In this document: positions 35,324-46,294 of the stretch, piece by piece
Layout of the letters: every line of letters starts with the position of its first letter
Position numbering within the stretch: the first letter of the stretch is position 1
Source: Streptomyces sp. NRRL WC-3618
GTDB lineage: Bacteria; Actinomycetota; Actinomycetes; Streptomycetales; Streptomycetaceae
DNA: 64,000 nt
Reading direction: 5' to 3'
Assembly: GCF_001280005.1 (NCBI RefSeq)
Contig: NZ_LGDW01000213.1
Location: 1-64,000 of the forward strand
Program-made: the position numbers and the translations under genes
Notes under the pieces: generated by a model
The model's database searches: none
The model's input: only the letters and a program-made list of their open reading frames with translations
Told to the model about the DNA's origin: nothing

Positions 35324-36583
35324 TCAGCCGACAGCGGCGACCTGGGCGTCCGGCGCGCTCTCGCTCACCGCCCGCAGATCCCGCGCCGAGCGCACCGCGT
35401 ACAGCAACGCCGGTGTGCCGAACATCCACACGGCCCCGGCGATCAGCATCGTCGTAGGTGAGGTGACCAGTGCGGCCGGCCCGATCAGCGCCTGTCCGAC
35501 CGGTAGCAGTCCGATACTGCCCAGCCACTCGTAGGAGCTGACCCGGCTCATCGCCGCGAGCGGCACGTTCTGCTGCATGGCCGTCAGCATGAAGACGTTG
35601 AACATGGACAGGCCGATGTTGCTGATCAGGGCGGCGGCGCCGATGAGCGGGACGGGGGCGGCAGCGGCGAGCGCAAGCAGTTGCAGGCCGTAGAGGCCGA
35701 GCGGGACGAACGAGGCGCGCAGGATGAAGCGCGGGCGCATGCGCAGCGCGACGATGCCGCCGATGATCGAGCCGAGGCCCGCGCAGGTGGTGATGACCGC
35801 CCAGGCGGAGGCGCCGCCGAGTTCGGCCTTGGAGACCGAGGGGCCGAACACCTGCCAGGCGGGCAGGACGAGGAGATGGAAGCCGGCGCACCAGGCGACC
35901 AGGGTCCACAGCCACGTGCGGGACCTGAACTCCTCCCAGCCCTCGCGCAGTTCGTGGATCATCGAGGGGGCGGGCCCGTCCGCGCCGCGCGTCTTGGCCG
36001 GCAGGCGCAGCAGGTACAGGGCGATGCCGCTGATGCCGTACGTCAGCCCGTCGGCGATCAGGGCCGCTCCGGGGGAGACGAACGAGACGAGGATGCCTCC
36101 GATGGCGGGGCCGATGGTCCAGGCGGTGTTCTCGCTGAGGCCCATCATGCCGTTGGCCCGCTGGAGGTCGCCGGGTGCGACGACCTCGGCGATCAGCCCG
36201 GTCGAGGCCGGCTGGAAGAACGCGGCGGCGGTGCCGGCGACCAGCTGGAGCACGATCATGGTGGTGATGGAGGCGTGGCCGGTGAGCAGCAGGGTGCCCA
36301 GCAGGAGCTGGGAGCAGAACCTGACGACGTCGCAGACGAGCATCAGGCTCCGGCGGCCGACCCGGTCGGCGATCACCCCGCCCGCCAGCAGGAGGGCGAC
36401 GGTGGGCACGATGCGCGCGGCGAGCACGATGCCCAGCACCGACGCCGAGTCGGTGAGGTCGAGCACGGCGAAGGCGAGGGCGATGGGCACGATGGCGTCG
36501 CCGATGACGGACGAGGTCTGACCCACGTACAGCAGCCGGAAGGGGCGCTGCCGCAGCAGCGACGGTTCTCGCGAGGTGGTCAC
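35324..36583 (-). CDS. MFS exporter (EntS-like)
   Basis: A 419-residue major facilitator with about 12 membrane segments and the loop motif GGVIADRVGRRSLML between helices 2 and 3. It resembles the EntS-type peptide or siderophore exporters (MFS_3). GTG start with AAGGA upstream. It lies 24 bp after the A-T NRPS gene in the same operon, so it most likely exports the product or confers self-protection. Confidence 0.88.
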   Translation of the reverse strand: MTTSREPSLLRQRPFRLLYVGQTSSVIGDAIVPIALAFAVLDLTDSASVLGIVLAARIVPTVALLLAGGVIADRVGRRSLMLVCDVVRFCSQLLLGTLLLTGHASITTMIVLQLVAGTAAAFFQPASTGLIAEVVAPGDLQRANGMMGLSENTAWTIGPAIGGILVSFVSPGAALIADGLTYGISGIALYLLRLPAKTRGADGPAPSMIHELREGWEEFRSRTWLWTLVAWCAGFHLLVLPAWQVFGPSVSKAELGGASAWAVITTCAGLGSIIGGIVALRMRPRFILRASFVPLGLYGLQLLALAAAAPVPLIGAAALISNIGLSMFNVFMLTAMQQNVPLAAMSRVSSYEWLGSIGLLPVGQALIGPAALVTSPTTMLIAGAVWMFGTPALLYAVRSARDLRAVSESAPDAQVAAVG

Positions 36584-36607
36584 GGTGTCCTTCTGGGGAG
36601 AGTTTCG

Positions 36608-38499
<1,892 letters not shown>

Positions 38500-38503
<4 letters not shown>

Positions 38504-39276
38504 GACGTCAATTCCTTGTGCTCGGTGGGAAGTCGGTACGAGTCCTCGGCGGTGCGGCGAACGGTGGCGACGACGGCCGCGTCCTCGTGCAGGTAGAAGT
38601 GGCCGCCGGGGAAGATGTGCTGGCGGAAGGCCGCGCCGGTCGCCTCCTGCCAGGCCAGGTTCTCGGCCGGGGTGACGGAGGGGTCCTGCGCGCCGGTCAG
38701 CGCGGTGACCGGACAGCTCACGCCGCTGCCGGTCCAGGGCCGGTAGCTCTCCCCGGCCCGCAGGTCCGCCCGCAGCACCGGCAGCAGGAAGGCCATCAGC
38801 TCCCGGTCCCGCGCGATCGCCTCGTCACAGCCGCCCATCTCTTCGAGCCACCCGATGAGTCGGTCGTCGGGGAGCCTGTACGACGCCGTCGCGCGGGCCG
38901 GTCTCCCCGGTCCCGGAGATCCCGAGACGAACAGGTGCGCGGGGCTGATCCCGTACCGCTGCTCCAGGCGCCGGGCGACCTCGAAGGCGACCAGGGAGCC
39001 CATGCTGTGGCCGAAGAGGACCAGGGGGAGACCGGGGCGGGCGGTGAGCCGGGGTGCCACCTCGTCCGCCAGTTCCTCGCAGGTCTCCAGCAGGGGTTCG
39101 GTGAAGCGGCCGGTGTGGCCGGGGTGGGTCACGGCGAGGAGTGCGATCCGCGGTCCCAGCGCTCGCTGCCAGCCCCGGTAGGCCGCCCCCGACCCGCCCG
39201 CGTGCGGGAACGCCACGACGACGGCCTCCGTCGCGGCCGGCAGGTCCGCCACGTCCGGGCACGGGCTCCCGGTCAC
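38500..39276 (-). CDS. Type II thioesterase
   Basis: A 258-residue editing thioesterase that clears misloaded carrier domains. It shows VAFPHAGGSGAAYRGW, nucleophile LFGHSMGS, acid in TGAQDPSVTP and catalytic His in FPGGHFYLHED. The GTG start overlaps the MbtH stop (GTGA) and its own stop overlaps the next NRPS start (ATGA), showing tight translational coupling of MbtH, thioesterase and the A-T module. A longer reading upstream would run through the MbtH gene and is rejected. Confidence 0.9.
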
Positions 39277-39488
39277 CGGGCGGTGCCCGTGAAGGTTCGG
39301 GCGCTCAGCGGCCTGGTGTCCGTCCAGGCCCGGGCGATGCGGTCGAGACACTCGGCCTCGGTCCCGGGCCCGCCTTCCGCCCGCCAGCCGTCGGGGAGGG
39401 GGCGCCTGCCCGGCCAGATCGAGTACTGCTCCTCGGCGTTGACGACCACCAGATGGGAGGCATCGGGGACGGAAGGGGAAGGGGGCAT
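39273..39488 (-). CDS. MbtH-family NRPS accessory protein
   Basis: A 71-residue MbtH-like protein, which binds adenylation domains and is often needed for their folding or activity. The family signature is plain: VVVNAEEQYSIWPGRRPLPDGW, with the conserved Trp and WTDTRP near the C-terminus. The ATG follows AGGAG at 7-nt spacing. It is coupled to the type II thioesterase. Confidence 0.95.
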   Translation of the reverse strand: MPPSPSVPDASHLVVVNAEEQYSIWPGRRPLPDGWRAEGGPGTEAECLDRIARAWTDTRPLSARTFTGTAR

Positions 39489-39582
39489 GGTGGGGGCTCC
39501 TGGTCCGGGGCGGAAAGGACGGGTCGGGTCAATGGGTGTACGAGCGGCGGGCGGTGAGGTCGGTCGGACGGTTCGGGTCGGG

Positions 39583-41913
39583 TCAGCCCGTGTGCGGGCC
39601 CCGCGCGGTGAAGCTCAGGTCCGTCAGCAGGTCGAGGTCGGCGGGTGCGCCCTCCAGCCGCAGGCGGGCGGCTTCGCGCCACAGCCGTTGCGGCGGGCCG
39701 AGCCGGACCGCCTCCACGCGGGCGAGGCGGTAGTGACGCTGGACACCGAGTTCCGCGGTGAGGCCGTGGACCCCGCAGACGTGGACGGCGGTCCGGGTGG
39801 TCTCCAGGGCGAGTTCGGCGGTGAGGGCGAGCGCGTCGACCGCCGCGCGGGCGGCCGTGCGGCCCTGGTCCGCCAGGGCCGCTGCCCGCCGGACCACCAG
39901 GCCTGCCGCGATCAGCCTGGCCTTGAGCGCGGCGAGGGCGAAGGCGACGGCCTGATGGTCGCTGAGCGGCACACCGAACTGCCGGCGCCGCGTGGTGTAG
40001 GCGCTCGCCTCCTCATGGGCCCCCGTCGCGACGCCCAGCAGATAGGCCGCCTGACGGACCCTGCGCCGGGCGAGCAGTCCGTCCGGGACGGGCACAGCCT
40101 CCTCCCGGCGCACGACCACGCCGTCGAGGTACAGCCGGGCCGTGCCGTCCGCCGTCATCTCGAACCGCAGGCCGGGGCGGTTCCGGGGCAGCGGTACGAC
40201 GGTGTCCCCGGCGCCGGTGAGCGGCGTCCCACGCGAGCCCGCCGACGTACCCGTCACCGCGTCGGCCGGCAGCGTCAGCAGCAGAAGGTCGGCATCCGCG
40301 TCGTCGATCTCCCAAGTGCCGGAGATTTTCCAGCCGTTGTCCGTCGACAGGACTACGGCCGCGCCGTCAGGGGTGCCGGCCGCAGCAGTGACGGTTCCCG
40401 CGGCGATGCCCGCCGGCCACTCCTGGAGACCGGGAACGGCACGCAGCAGGTCGGCGGCCAGAGCCACGTCCCGGTAGGGCCCGCCCAATCCAAGCCGCCC
40501 GAGCTCCTCGCACACCATTGCCGAAGCCCCCAGCCCGAGATCGAACCCGCCCGACACGGCCGGCGCGTCGAAGCCGGGGACCCCGAGTTCGACCAGTTGG
40601 GGCCAGCCGGGGCAGGCGGCACCCGGCAGGGCGGCGGGGCCGTGCACCGCCCGAGCCGTGTCCCTGTCCCGGCCCAGAACGGCCGCGCCGAGCCGGTCGC
40701 GGACCGCCGCGCGCAGCTGCCGCAGCAGCGGATCGGCGCCGGCCCGGTCGGCCTGAGCACCTTGCGCGCCCTGGGTACCCGCCGAGGCGATGATCTGGAG
40801 CATCACCTCGGAGGTACCCGCCGACAGGGTCAGACCCGGCGCCTCCCGATAGGCCGCTTCGAGGACCGCCGACCGGGCGCCGGGGCGAGTCCGCGCCCCG
40901 CCGGTCAGTCGGTTCGCCCAGCAGGCCACCCCCTGGGCCGTCTCGCTGGTCAGATACTTCGCGGTGGCCGTCGCGACATCGTCCGGGGCACCGGCACTCG
41001 CGTCGATCGCGTCGATCACGTCCCAGGACAGCAGCCGGCCCGCCTCGACCTCGGCGCCGAACCGGCCGATCTCCGCCAGGTTCTCCTCGGTGGCGGCGCT
41101 GTCGCGCAGTTCGGCGAGGGCGGCGGCGTACCAGCGTTCGGCCTTGAGGGAGTAGTCCAGGCCCGTGCGTTCGACGGCGAGCGCCTTGGTGAGCAGGGGC
41201 CAGCCGCCGCCGACGGGGCCGATCACGTCGGCGGCCGGCACCCGGACCCCGTCCAGTCTGATCCGATGGAACTGTTCGTCGGCGATGCCGTGAATCACCT
41301 CGCGTCGGACACCCGGCGCGTGGAGGTCGACGAGGAAGAGGGTGATGCCCCGGTAGCGGCCCCCGGGCTCGCCGGTGCGGGCGGCGCACAACGCGATGTC
41401 GGTGATGTCGCTCTTGAGGCTGTACGACTTGGTGCCGGTCAGCTCGAAGCCGCCGTCGCAGACGGTCGCCACGGTCTCCAGTGCGGCCAGGTCGGAGCCG
41501 GTGCCCGGCTCGGTGTAGAGGACGCTGGCGAAGGCGCTGCCGTCGGCGAGCGCGGGCAGGTGGCGGGCCTTCTGCTCGGGGGTGCCGGCCATGAGCAGGA
41601 ACAGGCCGACGATCTGGACGGAGTTGACGTGCAGAGTGTCGGGGACCCCGGCCCGTACGAGTTCTTCGGCCACCGCGGCGGCGTCGGCGAGACCCAGGCC
41701 CAGGCCGCCGTACTCCTCGGGCCAGTTGACGGCCAGCAGGCCGCGGCGGCCGAGGGCGCGGTACAGGGGGCGGACGTCGGGCTCGCGCACGCCGGGGTCG
41801 GCGAGGCGGTCGAGCAGGTCGCGGACCTCGGGGTCGGCGAGGGCTTCCTGGACCTGGGCGCGCGGCGAAGCGGGCCCCGCCGCCAGGGGGTACGTGAGTT
41901 CGCCGACGGTCAT
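39583..41913 (-). CDS. Fused double acyl-CoA dehydrogenase
   Basis: A 776-residue flavoprotein made of two acyl-CoA dehydrogenase units in tandem, about twice the usual ~380 residues. The first unit (1-390) has LYTEPGTGSDLAALET and GTSEVMLQI; the second (about 400-776) has RRRQFGVPLSDHQAVAFALA and VCGVHGLTAE but a more degraded middle. Similar fusions exist among mycobacterial FadE proteins. It probably desaturates a carrier- or CoA-bound acyl or aminoacyl group for the peptide. The ATG overlaps the C-A-T NRPS stop by 4 nt. Which half is catalytic cannot be settled by eye. Confidence 0.88.
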   Translation of the reverse strand: MTVGELTYPLAAGPASPRAQVQEALADPEVRDLLDRLADPGVREPDVRPLYRALGRRGLLAVNWPEEYGGLGLGLADAAAVAEELVRAGVPDTLHVNSVQIVGLFLLMAGTPEQKARHLPALADGSAFASVLYTEPGTGSDLAALETVATVCDGGFELTGTKSYSLKSDITDIALCAARTGEPGGRYRGITLFLVDLHAPGVRREVIHGIADEQFHRIRLDGVRVPAADVIGPVGGGWPLLTKALAVERTGLDYSLKAERWYAAALAELRDSAATEENLAEIGRFGAEVEAGRLLSWDVIDAIDASAGAPDDVATATAKYLTSETAQGVACWANRLTGGARTRPGARSAVLEAAYREAPGLTLSAGTSEVMLQIIASAGTQGAQGAQADRAGADPLLRQLRAAVRDRLGAAVLGRDRDTARAVHGPAALPGAACPGWPQLVELGVPGFDAPAVSGGFDLGLGASAMVCEELGRLGLGGPYRDVALAADLLRAVPGLQEWPAGIAAGTVTAAAGTPDGAAVVLSTDNGWKISGTWEIDDADADLLLLTLPADAVTGTSAGSRGTPLTGAGDTVVPLPRNRPGLRFEMTADGTARLYLDGVVVRREEAVPVPDGLLARRRVRQAAYLLGVATGAHEEASAYTTRRRQFGVPLSDHQAVAFALAALKARLIAAGLVVRRAAALADQGRTAARAAVDALALTAELALETTRTAVHVCGVHGLTAELGVQRHYRLARVEAVRLGPPQRLWREAARLRLEGAPADLDLLTDLSFTARGPHTG

Positions 41914-44900
41914 CGTGTCGCTCCGCTCTCCGCCTGGAGCAGGCGGGCCGCCTCGGCCTCGGACATCTGCTCGATCCTCGTCATCAGGTCGTCCTCGGCC
42001 GCGGCCGAGGCGCGTGAGGTGTCGACGAGCGCGGCGAGTCCCGCGACGGTGGGCGCCTGGAAGAACTCCGAGAGGGACACCGTCGCCTCGAACAGCGCGG
42101 TGATCCGGGACATCAGCGCCACGGCCTGGAGGCTGTTGCCGCCGAGTTCGAAGAAGTCCTCGTCGACGCCGACGCGCTCGCGCCGCAGGAGTCCCGCGAA
42201 CACCCCGGCCAGGGTGCGTTCGGTGTCGTTCCTGGGTTCCGTGTGCGCGGTCGGGTCGCCCCCGTCGAGTTCGGGTTCGGGCAGGGCCCGGTGGTCGACC
42301 TTCCCGCTGACCGTCAGGGGCAGCGCGGGCAGGGTCACGTAGTACGAGGGAGCCATGTAGCGGGGCAGCCGCTGCCCCACCTCGGTCCGTAGCCCGGGGA
42401 CGTCCACCGAGTCGGGCGCGACGTACGCCACGAGGTGGCGGTCCCCGCGCGGGTCGGTCCAGGGGACGACCGTGACCTGGTCCACGCCGGTGGCGCCGGC
42501 CAGCGCGGCTTCGACGTCGCCGAGTTCGATGCGCAGTCCGCGGATCTTGACCTGCTTGTCGATCCGGCCGAGGAAGACCAGGCTGCCGTCGCGGCGGCGC
42601 CGGACCAGGTCGCCGGTGCGGTAGAGCCGGCCGTCCGGGGCGGACCCGAACGGGTCGGGCACGAACTTCTCCTGGGTGAGTTCGGGGGCGCCCAGGTAGC
42701 CGCGGGCCAGTCCCTCGCCGCCGATGAGGAGCTCCCCGGCCACGCCGTACGGGACGGGTTCGAGGTGGCGGTCGACGACGTGGGCGACGTGGCCGGCGAT
42801 GGGCAGGCCGATCGGCGGGGACGAGGCCCATTGCCCCTCGCACTCGTGCACGACCATGGTGACGGTGCACTCGGTCGGGCCGTAGCCGTTGAAGAAGCGC
42901 CGGCCGGGGTTCCACCGGTTGACGAGTTCACCGGGGAACGCCTCGCCGCCGACGAACACGATCCGCAAGGAGGGGAAGCGCTCCGGCTTCAGCAGCGCCA
43001 TGACGGTCGGGGGCAGGTCGGTCACGGTGATGCCGGCACTCTCGATGAGGTGCTGGAGCGCGTCGACGTCGAGCCGTTGTGCGTCCGTGGCGAGGTGGAG
43101 GCGGGCGCCGGTCAGCAGCGCGTTGAACATCTCGCCGACCGACACGTCGAAGTTCGCGGCGGCGTATCCGAGGACCCGGTCCGCCGGGGTGAGGTCGAAC
43201 AGCTCGCGTGCCGCCTCGACGAAGCCGACCACCGAGTGGTGTTCGACGAGGACGCCCTTGGGGACGCCGGTGGTGCCGGAGGTGTACAGCACGTAGGCGA
43301 GGTCGGCCGGATCCGGGCCCCGGTCCGGTGCGTCGGCCGGGCGGCTCGCGAGGACGTCCGCCGACCGGTCGAGGAGCAGCGCCCCGGTGCCGTCCGCGGG
43401 CAGCCGGTCCGCCAGGGCCTCATGGGTGACGATCAGATCCGGTGCCGCGTCGTCGAGTATCGCCGTCATACGGGCGGCCGGATAGGCCGGGTCGACGGGG
43501 ACGTACGCGGCGCCCGCCTTCAGTACGGCGAGGACGGCGGTGACGAGGTCCGCGGCGCGCGGCAGGCACAGCACCACCCGGCCGCCCGGCTTCACCCCCC
43601 GCTCACGCAGCAGGTGGGCCAGTCGATTGGCCCGGACATCGAGTTCTCCGTACGTCAGTTGCTCGTCCCCGGTGACCAGGGCGGTCGCGTCCGGGGTGGC
43701 GCGGGCGTGGCGTTCGAAGGCGGCCGGGACCGAGAGGGGCGGTACGGCGAGGGCGGGGCCGTTCCAGCGGGTGAGGTGTTCCTCGCGCTCCTCGGCGGAC
43801 ATGAGGGCGGCGCGGGAGGCGCGGCACCCCGGGTCGCGGGTGACCGTGGCCAGCAGCTCCCGGTAGGCCGACTGGAACTGGGCGATCGTCTCCGGGTCGA
43901 AGAGGTCGGTGCTGAACTCGACGGCGACCTCGGTGCTTTCGGCTCCCGTCACCACGCTCCAGCTCAGGTCGAACCGCGAGGTCCCCGGATCGATCAGCCG
44001 CTGGTCGACGTCGAGGCCCGGCAGGGTGAGTGGGGAGCCGGCGTTCTGGTAGGCGAAAACCACCTGGAAGACCGGGGAGCGGGACGGGTCGCGGCGCGGG
44101 CGTACCGCCTCCACCAGTGCGTCGAAGGGCAGTTCGGCGTGGCCGAGCGCGTCCCGGGTGACGGCGGCGACCCGGTCGAGCAGTTCCCGGAAGGTGGGAT
44201 CGCCGGAGAGGTCCGCGCGCAGGGGGAGCATGTTGACGAAGAAGCCGATGAGGTTCTCGGCCTCCACGGTGTCGCGGCCGGCGACCGGGGTCCCGATCAC
44301 CAGGTCGTCCTGGGCCGTGCAGCGGTGCAGCAGCAGGAGGAAGGCCGACAGGTGGACGACGTAGGGCGTGGTCCCGGCCGACCTCGCCAGTTCGTCGACG
44401 GCCGCGCCGGTCCGGGGCGGCAGCGCGGCCGTGCGGCACGCGCCGCGGTAGGAGATCTCGGCCGGCCGGGCCCGGTCCGCAGGCAGTTCCAGGGTGGGCG
44501 CGCCCGCGAGGGTGTTCCGCCAGAAGTCGGTGAGCTGGCGGTGGCGGTCGCCGGTGAGGCGGTCGCGCTGCCATTGCGCGTAGTCGCCGTACTGGACGGG
44601 GAGGGGTTCGATCCGGCCGGCCGCGGCGGCGTCGCCGGTGCCGGCCGCGTAGTAGGCGGCGAGTTCCCCCGCGAACACGCCGCTGGACCAGCCGTCGAAG
44701 ACGGCGTGGTGGACGACGAGGAGCAGAATCTGTTCGTCGTCGGCCGTCCGCAGCAGTTCGGCCCGCCACAGGGGTGCCCGCGCCAGGTCGAACGGCGCCC
44801 GCGCCAGCGCCCGCGCGATCCGCTCGGCCTCGGCCTCCGGCTCGGCCTCGGTCCGCAGGTCCCGCACGGGGAGTTCCACCACGAGGTCGGGTACGACGAA

Positions 44901-45230
44901 CTGGCGCGCCTCGCCCGCCTCTTCGCGGAATCCGGTTCTGAGCACCTCGTGTCGCGCGACCACGGAGGCCAGCGCCCCTCGCAGGGCGGGGACGTCGAGC
45001 CGGCCGCCGATCCGGAACGCGGTGCCCACGTTGTAGGTGGCCCGGCCGGGCGCCAGCCGGTCGAGGAACCAGAGGGTCTGCTGGCCGTGGGAGAGCGGCG
45101 CCGGTCCGGTGGTCCGGCGCGGCGCCGGCTGCGCGGCGGACGTCTGCCGGGCGCCCGCACGCAGCCGGGTCAGCAGCTCGGTCCTTCGGTCCTCCGGAAG
45201 GCGCGCCAGCCTTTCGATCAACTCACTCAC
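41910..45230 (-). CDS. NRPS, domains C-A-T
   Basis: A 1106-residue complete elongation module. The condensation domain has LSHGQQTLWFLDRL and HHAVFDG (near residue 173). The adenylation domain has LYTSGTTGVPKG, NGYGPTECTV, YRTGDLVRRR and VSGKVDH. The carrier motif is ELGGNSLQ (Ser near residue 1031). Pocket residues read D-V-G-D-V-V-G-V-T; an acidic residue at the 278 position is seen in several basic-amino-acid codes, so an Arg/Orn/Lys-like substrate is possible but not established. GTG start with AAGGAG at 7-nt spacing. It leads the leftward operon from a divergent promoter region. Confidence 0.93.
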   Translation of the reverse strand: MSELIERLARLPEDRRTELLTRLRAGARQTSAAQPAPRRTTGPAPLSHGQQTLWFLDRLAPGRATYNVGTAFRIGGRLDVPALRGALASVVARHEVLRTGFREEAGEARQFVVPDLVVELPVRDLRTEAEPEAEAERIARALARAPFDLARAPLWRAELLRTADDEQILLLVVHHAVFDGWSSGVFAGELAAYYAAGTGDAAAAGRIEPLPVQYGDYAQWQRDRLTGDRHRQLTDFWRNTLAGAPTLELPADRARPAEISYRGACRTAALPPRTGAAVDELARSAGTTPYVVHLSAFLLLLHRCTAQDDLVIGTPVAGRDTVEAENLIGFFVNMLPLRADLSGDPTFRELLDRVAAVTRDALGHAELPFDALVEAVRPRRDPSRSPVFQVVFAYQNAGSPLTLPGLDVDQRLIDPGTSRFDLSWSVVTGAESTEVAVEFSTDLFDPETIAQFQSAYRELLATVTRDPGCRASRAALMSAEEREEHLTRWNGPALAVPPLSVPAAFERHARATPDATALVTGDEQLTYGELDVRANRLAHLLRERGVKPGGRVVLCLPRAADLVTAVLAVLKAGAAYVPVDPAYPAARMTAILDDAAPDLIVTHEALADRLPADGTGALLLDRSADVLASRPADAPDRGPDPADLAYVLYTSGTTGVPKGVLVEHHSVVGFVEAARELFDLTPADRVLGYAAANFDVSVGEMFNALLTGARLHLATDAQRLDVDALQHLIESAGITVTDLPPTVMALLKPERFPSLRIVFVGGEAFPGELVNRWNPGRRFFNGYGPTECTVTMVVHECEGQWASSPPIGLPIAGHVAHVVDRHLEPVPYGVAGELLIGGEGLARGYLGAPELTQEKFVPDPFGSAPDGRLYRTGDLVRRRRDGSLVFLGRIDKQVKIRGLRIELGDVEAALAGATGVDQVTVVPWTDPRGDRHLVAYVAPDSVDVPGLRTEVGQRLPRYMAPSYYVTLPALPLTVSGKVDHRALPEPELDGGDPTAHTEPRNDTERTLAGVFAGLLRRERVGVDEDFFELGGNSLQAVALMSRITALFEATVSLSEFFQAPTVAGLAALVDTSRASAAAEDDLMTRIEQMSEAEAARLLQAESGATR

Positions 45231-45375
45231 CGCGGAACTCCTTAAAGCCTGCCGCCCAACGGGCGCGAATTGTTTTCCAGAATAGTTTCCGAACCCTTCC
45301 GCGCCTTCCTTCGCGTGCTGAATCCCCGGTACGCAGAAGAATGAGGAAAGCGTAGTCCGAGGACCTTTTCTCAAC

Positions 45376-45406
45376 GTCATGATTACCCCCCGGGTAATCA
45401 TGACGC
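45376..45406. promoter_or_regulatory. 31-bp perfect palindrome, candidate operator
   Basis: Arms CGTCATGATTACCC (45376-45389) and its exact complement (45393-45406) are separated by three C residues. The inner GGGTAATCA half-site recurs in the other divergent region near 52,140. Its size and symmetry fit a dimeric regulator site. Confidence 0.7.
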
Positions 45407-45433
45407 TTACCCGTAAGGGAAGTCCGGGTAAGC
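45406..45433. promoter_or_regulatory. Second inverted repeat sharing the GGGTAA core
   Basis: GCTTACCCG at 45406-45414 is repeated inverted as CGGGTAAGC at 45425-45433, abutting the 31-bp palindrome. The shared GGGTAA core suggests an array of sites for one regulator. Confidence 0.55.
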
Positions 45434-45544
45434 ATTTGTACGGTGTTCCTTTTCCTCGCCCCGTCCGTCTAGCATGACCCCGGTGCGGCGAACAGTGGGT
45501 GCCGTACATCACGGCTACTGGACTTCCGGGGAAGCGGGTCGAAA

Positions 45545-46294
45545 ATGACTGATGACAGCGAAGATGTCCGAGAGCAGCCGCGGATCATCGCTCTGTGGAG
45601 TGCGCCGAGATCCCGGTCCACCGCTTTCCTGCGGATGATGATGCAGCGCGACGACCTGGTCGTTCTGCATGAGCCCTTCTCCATTCTGGCGGGTTTCGGC
45701 GAGTTCGAGATCGCCGGGCGCACTGTGCGCACGGCGTCCGAACTCATCGAGAAGATGCGGGAGCTGAGCAGGGAGAAGCCGGTGTTCTTCAAGGACACAA
45801 CGGACTTCCACTATCCGGAGGTGCTGGCCGACGAGAGGTTCCTGCGAGAGGGCGCGCATACGTTCGTCATTCGTGATCCGGCGGAGGTGATCGCCTCCCA
45901 TTACGCGCTCAATCCCGACCTCGACCGCGCCGATGTCGGATTCGCGCGACTGCACGAGCTGTACACGGCCGTGGAGAAAGCACAGGGCGCGCCGCCGGTC
46001 GTCGTCGACTCCGACGATCTGCTCGACCACCCGGAGGCGACGGTCCGTTCCTATTGCGCGCGTATCGGTCTGATTTTCCGTGCCGACGCCCTGACCTGGC
46101 AGTCCGGTGTGCCGTCGGAATGGCGCAAGACCGAGCGCTGGCATGTGGACGCGAGCGAGAGCACCGGATTCGTCCGGCGCGAGAAGCAGTACACGGACAC
46201 GGTGGAGAGCAACGCCCACCTGGCCGAGATCCACGCGGAGCAGCTTCCGTTCTACTCGTACCTTTTCGAGCGCCGGATCGCGGTGGAGGCGTGA
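45545..46294 (+). CDS. PAPS-dependent sulfotransferase family protein
   Basis: A 249-residue sulfotransferase-fold protein. The PAPS 5'-phosphosulfate loop is seen as WSAPRSRSTAFLRMM near residue 18, and the 3'-phosphate site as FVIRDPAEVIASHY near residue 112. It should transfer sulfuryl from PAPS to a hydroxyl or amine. The nearby cysC-cysD-cysN genes would supply PAPS. Its stop overlaps the GTG of a thioesterase gene, so the two proteins are made together. The acceptor is unknown; it could be the peptide product or a carrier-bound intermediate. Confidence 0.85.
   Translation: MTDDSEDVREQPRIIALWSAPRSRSTAFLRMMMQRDDLVVLHEPFSILAGFGEFEIAGRTVRTASELIEKMRELSREKPVFFKDTTDFHYPEVLADERFLREGAHTFVIRDPAEVIASHYALNPDLDRADVGFARLHELYTAVEKAQGAPPVVVDSDDLLDHPEATVRSYCARIGLIFRADALTWQSGVPSEWRKTERWHVDASESTGFVRREKQYTDTVESNAHLAEIHAEQLPFYSYLFERRIAVEA

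Larger units (their letters stand above)
45231..45544. promoter_or_regulatory. Divergent promoter region of the cluster
   Basis: A 314-bp region between the leftward NRPS operon and the rightward sulfotransferase operon. It is clearly AT-richer than the surrounding DNA, especially 45240-45470, and carries two inverted repeats described separately. It should hold promoters for both operons; exact -10/-35 boxes were not assigned. Confidence 0.75.
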
